From: Paracoccaceae bacterium
GTDB lineage: Bacteria > Pseudomonadota > Alphaproteobacteria > Rhodobacterales > Rhodobacteraceae
Length of the DNA stretch: 64,000 bases
Direction of reading: 5' to 3'
Assembly: GCA_022823605.1 (NCBI GenBank)
Contig: JAJEHS010000002.1
Span: 1-64,000 of the forward strand
Program-made: the position numbers and the translations under genes
Notes under the pieces: generated by a model
Databases searched by the model: none
What the model was told of the DNA's origin: nothing
The model's input: only the letters and a program-made list of their open reading frames with translations
Shown here: positions 16,282-24,263 of the stretch, piece by piece
Position numbering within the stretch: position 1 is the first letter of the stretch
Layout of the letters: each line of letters starts with the position of its first letter

Positions 16282-17097
16282 ATGTCACACCTACTTAGAA
16301 GACCCAAAATCTGTCAAGGCAAAATTCATGACATTTCCCCATCCACAGCCAATTGGAAATATGTTGGATTTGGTGTGTACAATCTGAAAAAGGGGGACAA
16401 AGTTCACGAGGAAACCAAAAGTAACGAAGCCATAATTGTTGTCATTGAAGGGAAAATCGAACTGGAAGTTGATGGATTCCCCACTTTCGGTGTCCTTGGG
16501 GATCGAATGGATGTCTTTGAAAAGAAGCCACCCTATTCATTATACATTCCTCCCAACCATGAATGGCAGGGTTTGGCAGAAACCGATTGTGTCATAGGAA
16601 TTTGCCTTGCACCTGGAAAAAAGGACAGAAAACCCAAGGTCATAGGCCCGAATGATGTCATACAATTGGTTAGGGGCAAGGGTTCCAACCTCAGGAAAAT
16701 TAATAACATTGCCATGGAGGACCAAGATGAAGCAGACAGTTTGCTGGTGACAGAAGTCTTTACACCTCAAGGTAATTGGTCTTCCTACCCTCCTCACAGG
16801 CATGATGTCGATGACTATCCAAACATTACATACCTTGAAGAAACCTACTACCATCGTCTGAATCCACCGCAGGGATTCGGATTTCAAAGGGTATTTACCG
16901 ATGATGGAAAGCTTGATGAAACCATATGTGTCAAAAACCACGATGTGGTTCTTGTTCCCAAGGGACATCACCCTTGTGGAACACCTTTTGGTTACGAAAT
17001 GTACTATCTGAATGTCATGGCCGGTCCAATTCGCAAATGGCGGTTTGCCAATTCACCGGATCACGAATGGCTTTATGATTTTGATCCGGACAAGTGA
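16282..17097 (+). CDS. iolB: 5-deoxy-glucuronate isomerase IolB
   Basis: A 271-residue bicupin that isomerises 5-deoxy-D-glucuronate to 2-deoxy-5-keto-D-gluconate, the substrate of IolC. The length equals that of known IolB proteins. The second cupin shows the metal-binding pattern YPPHRHD (His residues about 174-177), EETYYHRL (Glu about 192 and following) and a later His in VPKGHHPCGTPFGYEMYY. The first cupin contains YSLYIPPNHEW. The ATG at 16282 has AGGGAA 6 bases upstream; an in-frame TTG five codons earlier has none. Together with iolC it covers two steps of inositol breakdown. iolD, iolE and iolA are not in the window, so the pathway must be completed elsewhere. Confidence 0.92.
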   Translation: MSHLLRRPKICQGKIHDISPSTANWKYVGFGVYNLKKGDKVHEETKSNEAIIVVIEGKIELEVDGFPTFGVLGDRMDVFEKKPPYSLYIPPNHEWQGLAETDCVIGICLAPGKKDRKPKVIGPNDVIQLVRGKGSNLRKINNIAMEDQDEADSLLVTEVFTPQGNWSSYPPHRHDVDDYPNITYLEETYYHRLNPPQGFGFQRVFTDDGKLDETICVKNHDVVLVPKGHHPCGTPFGYEMYYLNVMAGPIRKWRFANSPDHEWLYDFDPDK

Positions 17098-17229
17098 CAG
17101 GATAACAAGATCAATCAATTCATTTGAAGCTATCGTACCCATGGAAGTTCTGGCAAAACTCTTTGATTGAAACATAAATTGAATATAATCAAGCCAACTT
17201 GGTAGGTTTGATTGAATTGACGGAAACGA

Positions 17230-19068
17230 ATGGAACTCATAGCAATCTACGGATCTCCTCTTGTAGTCGGATGTGTCGTGATAGGCATGTTTGTACTTTT
17301 CGTAAAGCAGTATCTACCTGTCGAGGTAACTGCATTGGGAGGTGCCTCTGTCCTTCTTGTATTGGGCATTCTCCCATTTGATGAAGCACTACAGGTTTTT
17401 TCGAATCCTGCTCCTTGGACTATCTTTGCAATGTTCATCCTGTCTGGTGCATTGGTACGTACCGGGGCCTTGTCCTCAGTTACATTCATTATTCTTAGGG
17501 GAGGAAAAAAACACCCTGAATTAACAATCGGATTACTTGCCTTTCTGGTTGTATTTGCTTCAGCATTCATGAACAACACCCCGGTTGTCGTAATGATGAT
17601 TCCGATCGTTATTCAGGTTGCCAAGGAACTGGGAACTTCCTCCTCCAAGTTGCTGATACCACTTTCATATGTCTCGATATTGGGTGGGGTCTGCACCTTG
17701 ATTGGTACTTCAACCAACCTTCTTGTAGATGGAGTTGCACGGGAAAATGGATTGGAACCGTTTACTCTCTTTGAAATAACCCCTTTGGCCGTGGTTCTCG
17801 TGGCAACAGGTTTCGTGTATTTACTGATATTTGCCCCAAGACTGTTACCCGACCGAGAATCGTTATCTGAACTTTTACGCGATAGAACCACCATGAAGTT
17901 TTTCGTGGAAGTAATACTGCCCAACGACAGTCCCTTGATAGGTCAAATCGGGAGCAAAGCCGATTTCTTTCGAAAACGAGGCATCAGAATTGTTGATATA
18001 ATTCGTGATCAGACTTCCCTTAAACCGCAAATCCAAACCTTGGAATTACAGGCTGGAGACAGATTGGTATTGCGAACCCAAGCAACGGAATTGGATGAGG
18101 TATTCGGGGGTGGAAATTTAATGAAAGCTTCCGAAAAAAACGGGGGTGAGTCATCGTCTGAAAATAAAGAGGATGATATCCAATCTTCGATCAGAAAGGT
18201 ATCATCCAAACAATCACAGACACTTGAGGCTTTGATTTCACCAGGATGTCGCATGATAGGCAAGACCTTGGGCGAATTGAATCTTCGACAGAATTACAAC
18301 ATTTACCCCATTGCACTGCACCGACATGCCGCAAAACATCTCACGGAATTTTCTGATGTTGAACTCAGGGTAGGTGATACGCTTTTGATCGAAGGTGCCA
18401 TTGAAGACATGAACCGAATGTCCAAGGATCAAAAGTTGATTGAAATTACCAAACCCTCAACTTTACCATATCGAAGAAACAAGGCACCCATTGTCATTAC
18501 AACCTTGGGTGTAATCGTGATTCTGGCAACCTTGGGCATAGCCCCCATAGCTCTCTTGGCTATCCTTGGTGTCGCCGTTGTATTAATTACTAAATGCATA
18601 GAAGCTGAAGATGCCTTTTCATTTGCTGATGGCAGGCTGATGGTTTTGATCTGGTCCATGCTCGGTATTGGAAAGGCAATGGAATTATCTGGAGCGGTCG
18701 AAGTGCTGGATGGCATTATCAGTCCGTTGATGATTGGTCTTCATCCATTTTTCATGGTTTGGTTTATCTACATCATTACTTCGATACTGACCGAAATGGT
18801 TTCCAACAATGCTGTTGCAATTATTGTTACCCCAATTGCGATAGGGGTCGGAGTGAATTTGGGGATTGATCCCAGGGCCCTGGTTGTAGCAGTCATGATT
18901 TCTGCTTCAGCCAGTTTTGCAACACCGATTGGCTATCAAACCAATACGCTGGTTTATGCACCAGGCGGCTATGATTTCAAGGATTACCTGAAAATAGGTT
19001 TACCCCTGAATATTATAATAGGTCTGGTTGCCAGTTTCTTGATACCCTACATTTGGCCATTAACCTAA
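17230..19068 (+). CDS. SLC13/DASS-family anion permease with internal TrkA-C (RCK_C) domains
   Basis: A 612-residue inner-membrane permease of the SLC13/CitMHS-like (IT superfamily) type. An N-terminal membrane half (about residues 1-215) includes the conserved NNTPVVVMMIPI and the GTSTNLLVDG loop, which are the paired substrate motifs of this family. A cytoplasmic middle section (about 220-415) contains two TrkA-C-like regulatory domains, recognised by the VILPNDSPLIGQ and ISPGCRMIGKTLGELN starts separated by an acidic Ser-rich linker. The C-terminal membrane half repeats the pattern (SNNAVAIIVTP, ATPIGYQTNTLVYAPG). Proteins of this design carry sulfate, dicarboxylates or other anions with sodium or protons. 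The substrate is unknown; the next genes on the strand are a Rieske oxygenase and an acyl-CoA dehydrogenase, 187 bases away. Confidence 0.85.
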   Translation: MELIAIYGSPLVVGCVVIGMFVLFVKQYLPVEVTALGGASVLLVLGILPFDEALQVFSNPAPWTIFAMFILSGALVRTGALSSVTFIILRGGKKHPELTIGLLAFLVVFASAFMNNTPVVVMMIPIVIQVAKELGTSSSKLLIPLSYVSILGGVCTLIGTSTNLLVDGVARENGLEPFTLFEITPLAVVLVATGFVYLLIFAPRLLPDRESLSELLRDRTTMKFFVEVILPNDSPLIGQIGSKADFFRKRGIRIVDIIRDQTSLKPQIQTLELQAGDRLVLRTQATELDEVFGGGNLMKASEKNGGESSSENKEDDIQSSIRKVSSKQSQTLEALISPGCRMIGKTLGELNLRQNYNIYPIALHRHAAKHLTEFSDVELRVGDTLLIEGAIEDMNRMSKDQKLIEITKPSTLPYRRNKAPIVITTLGVIVILATLGIAPIALLAILGVAVVLITKCIEAEDAFSFADGRLMVLIWSMLGIGKAMELSGAVEVLDGIISPLMIGLHPFFMVWFIYIITSILTEMVSNNAVAIIVTPIAIGVGVNLGIDPRALVVAVMISASASFATPIGYQTNTLVYAPGGYDFKDYLKIGLPLNIIIGLVASFLIPYIWPLT

Positions 19069-19191
19069 TTCATGGTTAAAATTTCGAGGCCATTTTGCTA
19101 AATTTGTTCCTGATGGAATGAATGAAAAAATTGCAGTTTGATTTTTTTGAACTAATGATATGGAAAAAGAGTTTGATATTACCCAATTTAA

Positions 19192-19225
19192 ATAATCATG
19201 ATAACTGTTTTACTGCCATGATTAT
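19192..19225. promoter_or_regulatory. Inverted repeat upstream of Rieske oxygenase gene
   Basis: ATAATCATG (19192-19200) and CATGATTAT (19217-19225) are perfect 9-base arms around a 16-base centre, ending 29 bases before the start codon of the following gene. A small AGGCT-TTA-AGCCT repeat follows at 19226-19238. The placement suggests an operator or a leader hairpin; no specific regulator can be named. Confidence 0.4.
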
Positions 19226-19254
19226 AGGCTTTAAGCCTTACCTGGAGAAACGAT

Positions 19255-20391
19255 ATGGAAATAGTTGAAGCGTCTCTTGATCCGGCAAAAGAGTTACGGG
19301 AAATAGCATTTCAGCCATTTGAATCTGCCCGTGCCATGCCAAAAAGCGTTTATACCTCACAAGATTTCCTTGACAGGGAAATATCCAACATTTTTGCCAA
19401 GGAATGGTTTTGTGCTGGTCGGGCTGATGGTCTTCCAAACGTGGGAGACTTTTTCACGCTAGAACTTGCGGGACAACCAATCACTGTAATCAGGGACCAG
19501 GACGGTAAATTGCGTGCCATGGCCAATGTTTGCAGGCACCGCATGTCCAAACTTCTCGAAGGGAGCGGCAATACCAAAAGAATAGTATGCCCCTATCACG
19601 GCTGGACCTATAACCTTGATGGCACCTTACGTGGTGCACCAGCCATGACAAGGAACAAGGTTTTCGATCGAAAGAAAATGGGGCTGTCACAAATCAGATG
19701 CGAGGAATGGCTGGGATGGGTTCTTATCTCCCTCAATCCCGATATAGAATCGGTTGCCCAAAAGCTGGGCAAGATAGAATCCATGGTGGGCGACTTTGAT
19801 ATGGGAAACTATGAGCAAGCATTCTTTGAAACCTTTGAATGGAATACGAATTGGAAGGTTCTTGCCGAGAATTTCATGGAGAGTTACCATCTTCCGGTCT
19901 GCCATGCTGCTACAATCGGAGGTGTCTCGAAAGTGGATGAGGTCGAATGCCCCGAAGGATTTGAAGCTTTCAACTACCATACGCTGCAGAAGGAAGAAGA
20001 TTTCACCCTTTCCGTTGCTCACCCCGACAACACTGCCTTGCAGGGAGAGCGAAGGTATATGACCTACCTGCTTGCCATCTATCCTAGCTGGTTAATCACC
20101 CTGACTCCTGGATATTTCTGGTACCTGTCTCTCTATCCCTTGGCTCCAGGCAGGGTAAAAATCTATTTTGGCGGCGGCATGGCCAAGGAATTTGCCTCAA
20201 GTGTGGAGAGTCAGAAACACTTTGAGGAATTGCGAGTTCTACTTGATGAGGTTAACGATGAGGACAAGGGATGTACCGAAAGGGTTTATGCCGGCATGCT
20301 CTCGAATTTTCCCAATCCCGGCCCGCTTTCACATTTGGAAAGGCCCAATTACGAATTTGCCCAGTACATTTCCAACAAGGTACCCGCCTGA
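19255..20391 (+). CDS. Rieske non-haem iron oxygenase, alpha subunit (Glu-bridge type), copy 1
   Basis: A 378-residue oxygenase component. The Rieske [2Fe-2S] ligands are Cys93-x-His95 and Cys112-x2-His115 (CRHRMS, CPYHGWTYN). The mononuclear iron site is His212 and His217 in FMESYHLPVCH, with a distal acidic cluster (DEVNDEDKG, about residues 261-269) to supply the third ligand. The residue that bridges the two metal sites between subunits is normally Asp; here it is Glu209. The carnitine oxygenase CntA is known to carry Glu at this place, so a quaternary amine or similar substrate is possible (inference). CTGGAGAA before the ATG supports the start. No reductase gene is adjacent. An acyl-CoA dehydrogenase gene follows 45 bases later, probably in the same unit. 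Confidence 0.87.
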   Translation: MEIVEASLDPAKELREIAFQPFESARAMPKSVYTSQDFLDREISNIFAKEWFCAGRADGLPNVGDFFTLELAGQPITVIRDQDGKLRAMANVCRHRMSKLLEGSGNTKRIVCPYHGWTYNLDGTLRGAPAMTRNKVFDRKKMGLSQIRCEEWLGWVLISLNPDIESVAQKLGKIESMVGDFDMGNYEQAFFETFEWNTNWKVLAENFMESYHLPVCHAATIGGVSKVDEVECPEGFEAFNYHTLQKEEDFTLSVAHPDNTALQGERRYMTYLLAIYPSWLITLTPGYFWYLSLYPLAPGRVKIYFGGGMAKEFASSVESQKHFEELRVLLDEVNDEDKGCTERVYAGMLSNFPNPGPLSHLERPNYEFAQYISNKVPA

Positions 20392-20436
20392 TTTTGGCAG
20401 AAAGCAATCCCGCTTAAGAAAATTAACTGTAAAACC

Positions 20437-21594
20437 ATGACACTTTTTACCCAAACCTCAACCTGGAATCAGGAAGAGCATTCCATGTTTTCAGATTCCG
20501 TCAAGCGATTCTATGCTGATCACCTGATACCCAATATGCAAAGGTTCGATACCGATGGCATGGTTGACCGGGATTTTTGGAAAAAAGCTGGTGAGATAGG
20601 CATAATGGGCGGTTCGGTACCAGAGGAGTATGAGGGCAGTGGTGGTTCTTACGGCTTCGATTCCATTGCCCTTTACGAACAGGGAAAACTTGGGGATGGC
20701 AGTTGGGGTTATGGTATCCAGTCCATTGTCATCCATTACCTGATTAAATACGGTTCATGTGAACAAAAATCCTACTGGTTGCCACAATTGGTTTCCGGCG
20801 AGGCAATCGGGGCACTTGCAATGACTGAACCTGGTTGTGGTTCTGATGTTCAGTCCATTCAAACCCAAGCGGAGAAGAAGGGAAATCATTACCTTATCAA
20901 TGGGTCCAAAACATTCATTACAAATGGCGGATCGGCCGATCTGATTATTTTGACAACCAAAACTGAAGCATCGAAAGGGGCTCAGGGAGTATCATTGATT
21001 CTTGTTGATACCCGAGAACTGGAAGGATTTCGGCGAGGGCCAAGAATGAACAAGCTGGGGCAAAGGGGAAATGATACTGCAGAACTGTTCTTTGATAATG
21101 TTATGGTTCCTAGAACCAACCTGTTGGGTGAAGAGGAGGGGCAAGGGTTTTATCAACTGATGAAGCAATTACCTTGGGAGCGACTTCTTATCGGTATCAC
21201 TGCCTTGGGAACTATAGATTTTGCCCTTGAACAGACCATTAGCTATGTGCAGGAACGAAAAGCCTTCGGCAAACGTTTGATGGATCTTCAAAATACCAGG
21301 TTTAAATTGGCTGAAGCAAAAACCCAGGCCGAGCTCCTGCGGACCTTTGTCAATGATTGCATTCAAAGAATAGAAAACAATGAGCTGGACGCTGCCACTG
21401 CTTCCATGGTGAAATATTGGGGTAGCGAAACTCAAAACCAAATTATCAATGAGTGCTTACAATTACATGGTGGTTATGGTTATATGCTGGATTACCCAAT
21501 TGCACGTCTGTATGCTGATTCTCGTGTCCAAATGATTTATGGTGGTTCAAATGAAATAATGAAGGAACTCATTGCCAGATCAATAGACAATTAG
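20437..21594 (+). CDS. Acyl-CoA dehydrogenase, long-chain/isovaleryl-type active site
   Basis: A 385-residue FAD enzyme that removes hydrogens from the alpha and beta carbons of an acyl-CoA and passes electrons to ETF. The flavin motifs AMTEPGCGSDVQS (about residues 128-140) and FITNGGSAD are present, as is the C-terminal QLHGGYGYM. The usual C-terminal catalytic Glu of medium- and short-chain enzymes (YEGT) is replaced by Gly in IYGGSNEIM. Instead Glu248 in LPWERLLIG occupies the position used as base in isovaleryl-CoA and long-chain acyl-CoA dehydrogenases (LPQERLL). It should therefore act on branched or long acyl-CoA. No clear ribosome site precedes the ATG; translation may depend on the upstream Rieske gene. 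Confidence 0.9.
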   Translation: MTLFTQTSTWNQEEHSMFSDSVKRFYADHLIPNMQRFDTDGMVDRDFWKKAGEIGIMGGSVPEEYEGSGGSYGFDSIALYEQGKLGDGSWGYGIQSIVIHYLIKYGSCEQKSYWLPQLVSGEAIGALAMTEPGCGSDVQSIQTQAEKKGNHYLINGSKTFITNGGSADLIILTTKTEASKGAQGVSLILVDTRELEGFRRGPRMNKLGQRGNDTAELFFDNVMVPRTNLLGEEEGQGFYQLMKQLPWERLLIGITALGTIDFALEQTISYVQERKAFGKRLMDLQNTRFKLAEAKTQAELLRTFVNDCIQRIENNELDAATASMVKYWGSETQNQIINECLQLHGGYGYMLDYPIARLYADSRVQMIYGGSNEIMKELIARSIDN

Positions 21595-21631
21595 GATTGT
21601 CCTAAAGTATTTTTCATAAAATACATTCCAA

Positions 21632-21667
21632 TAACCAAAACCTACATTTTGATATAAGTTTTGGTTA
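21632..21667. terminator. Bidirectional stem-loop between convergent genes
   Basis: TAACCAAAAC (21632-21641) and GTTTTGGTTA (21658-21667) form a perfect 10-bp stem with a 16-base loop in the 78-base gap between the convergent acyl-CoA dehydrogenase and znuB genes. T-rich sequence lies on both sides. A shared terminator is the likely role. Confidence 0.5.
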
Positions 21668-21672
21668 CCATT

Positions 21673-22500
21673 TTATGTTTTGTCTGGTTTGATAATCATG
21701 GTTAACCTTGTTCCCCTGTACAATAAAACCCCAATCCAGCTTAAAATAAAAATTGTTGCTGCAACGGAAATAATTGAAGGTCCTGTCGGTGTATCAATAT
21801 ACAGAGAAACCAAAAGCCCCAAAATAACCGAAAGACACCCGAAAACTGTCGAAATTAATACCATTGCAACAGGTTGACGGACCAAAGGTCGTGCTGCGGC
21901 AGGGGGGATTATCATCATTGCGGTTACCAATAATATTCCAACCACCTTGACAGCAACTGCAACCAAAATGGCCAATCCTAGATTTAATATCCATTGCTCC
22001 CATTTGGGATTCAAACCTGAAGCTATTGTTAAATCTTCACTTACCGTTGAAATCAAAAGTTTTTTCCATCGGAATAAAATTAAACCAAGAATTGTTATTG
22101 CACCGCCCCATATATAAACCAAATCAATTTTGGTAACCGCCAACAATTGACCAAACAAATAGGATTCAATATTAACGTTTTGGGCAGGCAGAACGTTAAC
22201 GGCAATTAGCCCAAATGCCAGGGTAGAATGAGAAAATACCCCCAGGATTGTATCGGCACTATAATACCTGTTAACAAAAAGGGTTACCACCAAGGAGGCT
22301 AGTAAGGCCATCAAGAACACACCCAGAAAAATTGAAATACTGAAATACAGTGAAAGTGAAATACCCAAAATAGCTGAATGGGAGGTTGCATCTCCATAAT
22401 ATGACATCTTCCGCCACACCACAAAACACCCCAATGGACTTGCAGCCAGTGCAACTGCCAACCCACCCAAAGTAGACCTTACAACAAAATCATCTAGCAT
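21673..22500 (-). CDS. znuB: Zinc/manganese ABC transporter permease (ZnuB-like)
   Basis: A 275-residue permease of the ABC-3 family with seven or eight hydrophobic segments. Family marks include SPLGCFVVWRKMSYYGDATSHSA near the N-terminus, with the conserved GDA.SH motif, and the VKVVGILLVTAMMIIPPAAAR segment in the second half. It forms the membrane channel for zinc (or manganese) import. The ATG at 22500 gives the usual N-terminus; an in-frame TTG twelve codons earlier would add an atypical tail. It is divergent from the binding protein znuA, which supports the zinc assignment. The ATPase gene znuC, normally next to znuB, is not found anywhere in the window. Confidence 0.88.
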   Translation of the reverse strand: MLDDFVVRSTLGGLAVALAASPLGCFVVWRKMSYYGDATSHSAILGISLSLYFSISIFLGVFLMALLASLVVTLFVNRYYSADTILGVFSHSTLAFGLIAVNVLPAQNVNIESYLFGQLLAVTKIDLVYIWGGAITILGLILFRWKKLLISTVSEDLTIASGLNPKWEQWILNLGLAILVAVAVKVVGILLVTAMMIIPPAAARPLVRQPVAMVLISTVFGCLSVILGLLVSLYIDTPTGPSIISVAATIFILSWIGVLLYRGTRLTMIIKPDKT

Positions 22501-22619
22501 GTGCCTTATTCCAAATTTTTTTTCTTGAAAAACCAAAAATCAACTTATCCACCCCAATATTTTTTCAATTATCATGGATATTATTTCCCTTTGGCCTCCT
22601 AATCATTAAAATTATGGGC

Positions 22620-22634
22620 TGATTAATTTAATCA
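22620..22634. promoter_or_regulatory. Palindrome between divergent zinc-uptake genes
   Basis: TGATTAA-T-TTAATCA is a perfect 15-base palindrome in the 161-base znuB/znuA intergenic region, 27 bases before the znuA start. The place is where a Zur operator is expected, but the sequence does not match the well-known gammaproteobacterial Zur box, so the regulator is a guess. Confidence 0.4.
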
Positions 22635-22661
22635 CCAATTTTTCAAAAAAGGATCCTTTTA

Positions 22662-23786
22662 ATGAACCTAACTAAATTAAATTATTTTGGAAGGAAAACT
22701 GGACAGCTTTCTATTTCAAGCAGACGATTTACCTTTACGATTATTCTGTTTTTGTTTTCGCTTTCTTTTTTACCAACTGCAAAAGCCGAATCATTAAATA
22801 TCGTTTCTGACATTAAACCTGTACATTCACTGGTGAGCATGGTTTTGGGTGATCTTGGTACTTCTGCACTGATTGCCTCCAGAAATGTTTCTCCTCACGA
22901 TTACATCATACGCCCATCGGAAGCTAAGATGATATCTGAAGCAGATATAATTTTCTGGTCTGGACCTGCGGTCATACCCTCCCTGGAGAAATTTTTTGAA
23001 GAATTGCCACCTGGTACCATAGCTATTTCACTTCTAGAGGAAGTTGAAAATTCACTTTTACCGATAAGAGACCCCGGTTCCTTATTTGAAGATGACCATG
23101 AGGGTGAGGATGATCATGGCGATGAGGATGAAAACGAGGAAGAAGGCCATCATGAAGAAGAGGATGAGCATGGTGATGAGGCCGATGCTAGGGAAGAAGA
23201 CCATGAGGGTGAGGATGAGCATGGTGACGAAGACAAAAGCGGTGGCCATGGGCATGGACATGATGAGGGCGGTTTAGACCCCCATGCCTGGCTTGATCCT
23301 TATATCGCCTTACAGTGGATAGATATTATTGCCGACATTTTGATGTCCGAAGATCCGACAAATCAGCAAATCTATCTTTCTAACGCCGAGCAAGCGAAAG
23401 CAAAAATCTTGGAACTTGATCAGGATATCAAAGATCAACTTCATGATCTTAATCCAAGGTTTATGGTTTACCATGATGCCTTCCAATATTTTGAACTTCG
23501 TTATGGTTTGAATGCTATCGGCATGATCTCTGATGTGAGTGGTTCAGATCCAGGAGCCAGACACATTCGCAGGTTAATAGATGAAATATCTGACGAGGGT
23601 GTTACATGCGCATTTTCTGAACCATTGTTCGAAGATGATCTGTTGAAAACAGTGGTGTCCGTTGCGGATATCAAAGTTTACGAAATCGATCCAACTGGTG
23701 CTAGACTAGAACTGGGAGCTGATTTATATTTGGATTTGATTTCCAATATTGCCGATAGCTTCATAGAATGTGGCTCAAGCGATTAA
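22662..23786 (+). CDS. znuA: Zinc ABC transporter substrate-binding protein (ZnuA-like) with long His/Asp/Glu loop
   Basis: A 374-residue periplasmic metal-binding protein. A long basic N-terminus and a hydrophobic stretch ending in PTAKA (about residue 42) look like a signal peptide. The zinc-binding residues of the ZnuA family are visible: His55 in IKPVHSLV, His208 in LDPHAWLDP, and a His in VYHDAFQYF. Residues about 143-204 form an extra loop made almost only of Asp, Glu, His and Gly, which is typical of ZnuA but longer than usual and partly made of a DNA duplication. Such loops bind extra zinc at low affinity. AAGGA precedes the ATG. The presence of this loop and the divergent znuB make zinc the likely substrate rather than manganese. 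Confidence 0.92.
   Translation: MNLTKLNYFGRKTGQLSISSRRFTFTIILFLFSLSFLPTAKAESLNIVSDIKPVHSLVSMVLGDLGTSALIASRNVSPHDYIIRPSEAKMISEADIIFWSGPAVIPSLEKFFEELPPGTIAISLLEEVENSLLPIRDPGSLFEDDHEGEDDHGDEDENEEEGHHEEEDEHGDEADAREEDHEGEDEHGDEDKSGGHGHGHDEGGLDPHAWLDPYIALQWIDIIADILMSEDPTNQQIYLSNAEQAKAKILELDQDIKDQLHDLNPRFMVYHDAFQYFELRYGLNAIGMISDVSGSDPGARHIRRLIDEISDEGVTCAFSEPLFEDDLLKTVVSVADIKVYEIDPTGARLELGADLYLDLISNIADSFIECGSSD
23094..23233 (+). repeat. Internal in-frame duplication in the znuA acidic/His loop
   Basis: A 20-base sequence, GACCATGAGGGTGAGGATGA, occurs at 23094-23113 and again at 23199-23218, exactly 105 bases (35 codons) apart. Similarity continues for about 15 more bases after each copy, and a weaker related block lies between them. 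Both encode DHEGEDxHGDE-type sequence. The loop grew at least in part by duplication, and its length may vary between strains. Confidence 0.75.
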
Positions 23787-23799
23787 TTTCCTGAAATCC

Positions 23800-23837
23800 T
23801 TCCTCAGCCCAAATGTTTTTTCATTTGGGCTGAGGAA
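23800..23837 (+). terminator. Strong stem-loop after znuA
   Basis: Bases 23800-23815 and 23822-23837 form a perfect 16-bp stem (TTCCTCAGCCCAAATG and its complement) with a T6 loop, 13 bases after the znuA stop codon. There is no T-run after the stem, so termination efficiency is uncertain, but the stability and position argue for the end of the znuA transcript. Confidence 0.7.
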
Positions 23838-24263
23838 AACAATATTGCCATTGAAGCGATTAGTTTTTCTATGGAAGCACCATCGTCGAATTTAATGCCA
23901 CAATGTTGATTAAACCAATAGATTCAGACGAATAATCAATTTGTTAGAGTCTGAATCATGAACCACGGATAATAAGAGCAAGACACCTGATATTTCAGAT
24001 TTAAAATCATTTTTGCTCTCACCTTTAGACCTACTTTCCATGATTACAGAAAAATTTTAAATTTCTTGGATTGAGGGAAAATTCTTGGCTATTTATAAAC
24101 ACCTGTTGAATCATGTACATAAACGGGTTTATACAAACCTTACGACTATAGATGGGCTGATGTAAAATTACCGATTTTTTGTTGTTTGCTTCGTATAAAA
24201 TGCTAATGAATATTTTTGGTAATTATTTTCAAACCTTAGAACTAAATTCATACTGGAGTATTA
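23838..24263. other. Non-coding region between znuA and the aminotransferase gene
   Basis: No gene of credible length was seen in these 426 AT-rich bases. They contain one further perfect inverted repeat, GATTCAGAC (23921-23929) and GTCTGAATC (23949-23957), with a 19-base loop. The last part should hold the promoter of the aminotransferase gene, which has a good ribosome site (TGGAG) 6-7 bases before its ATG. Confidence 0.5.
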
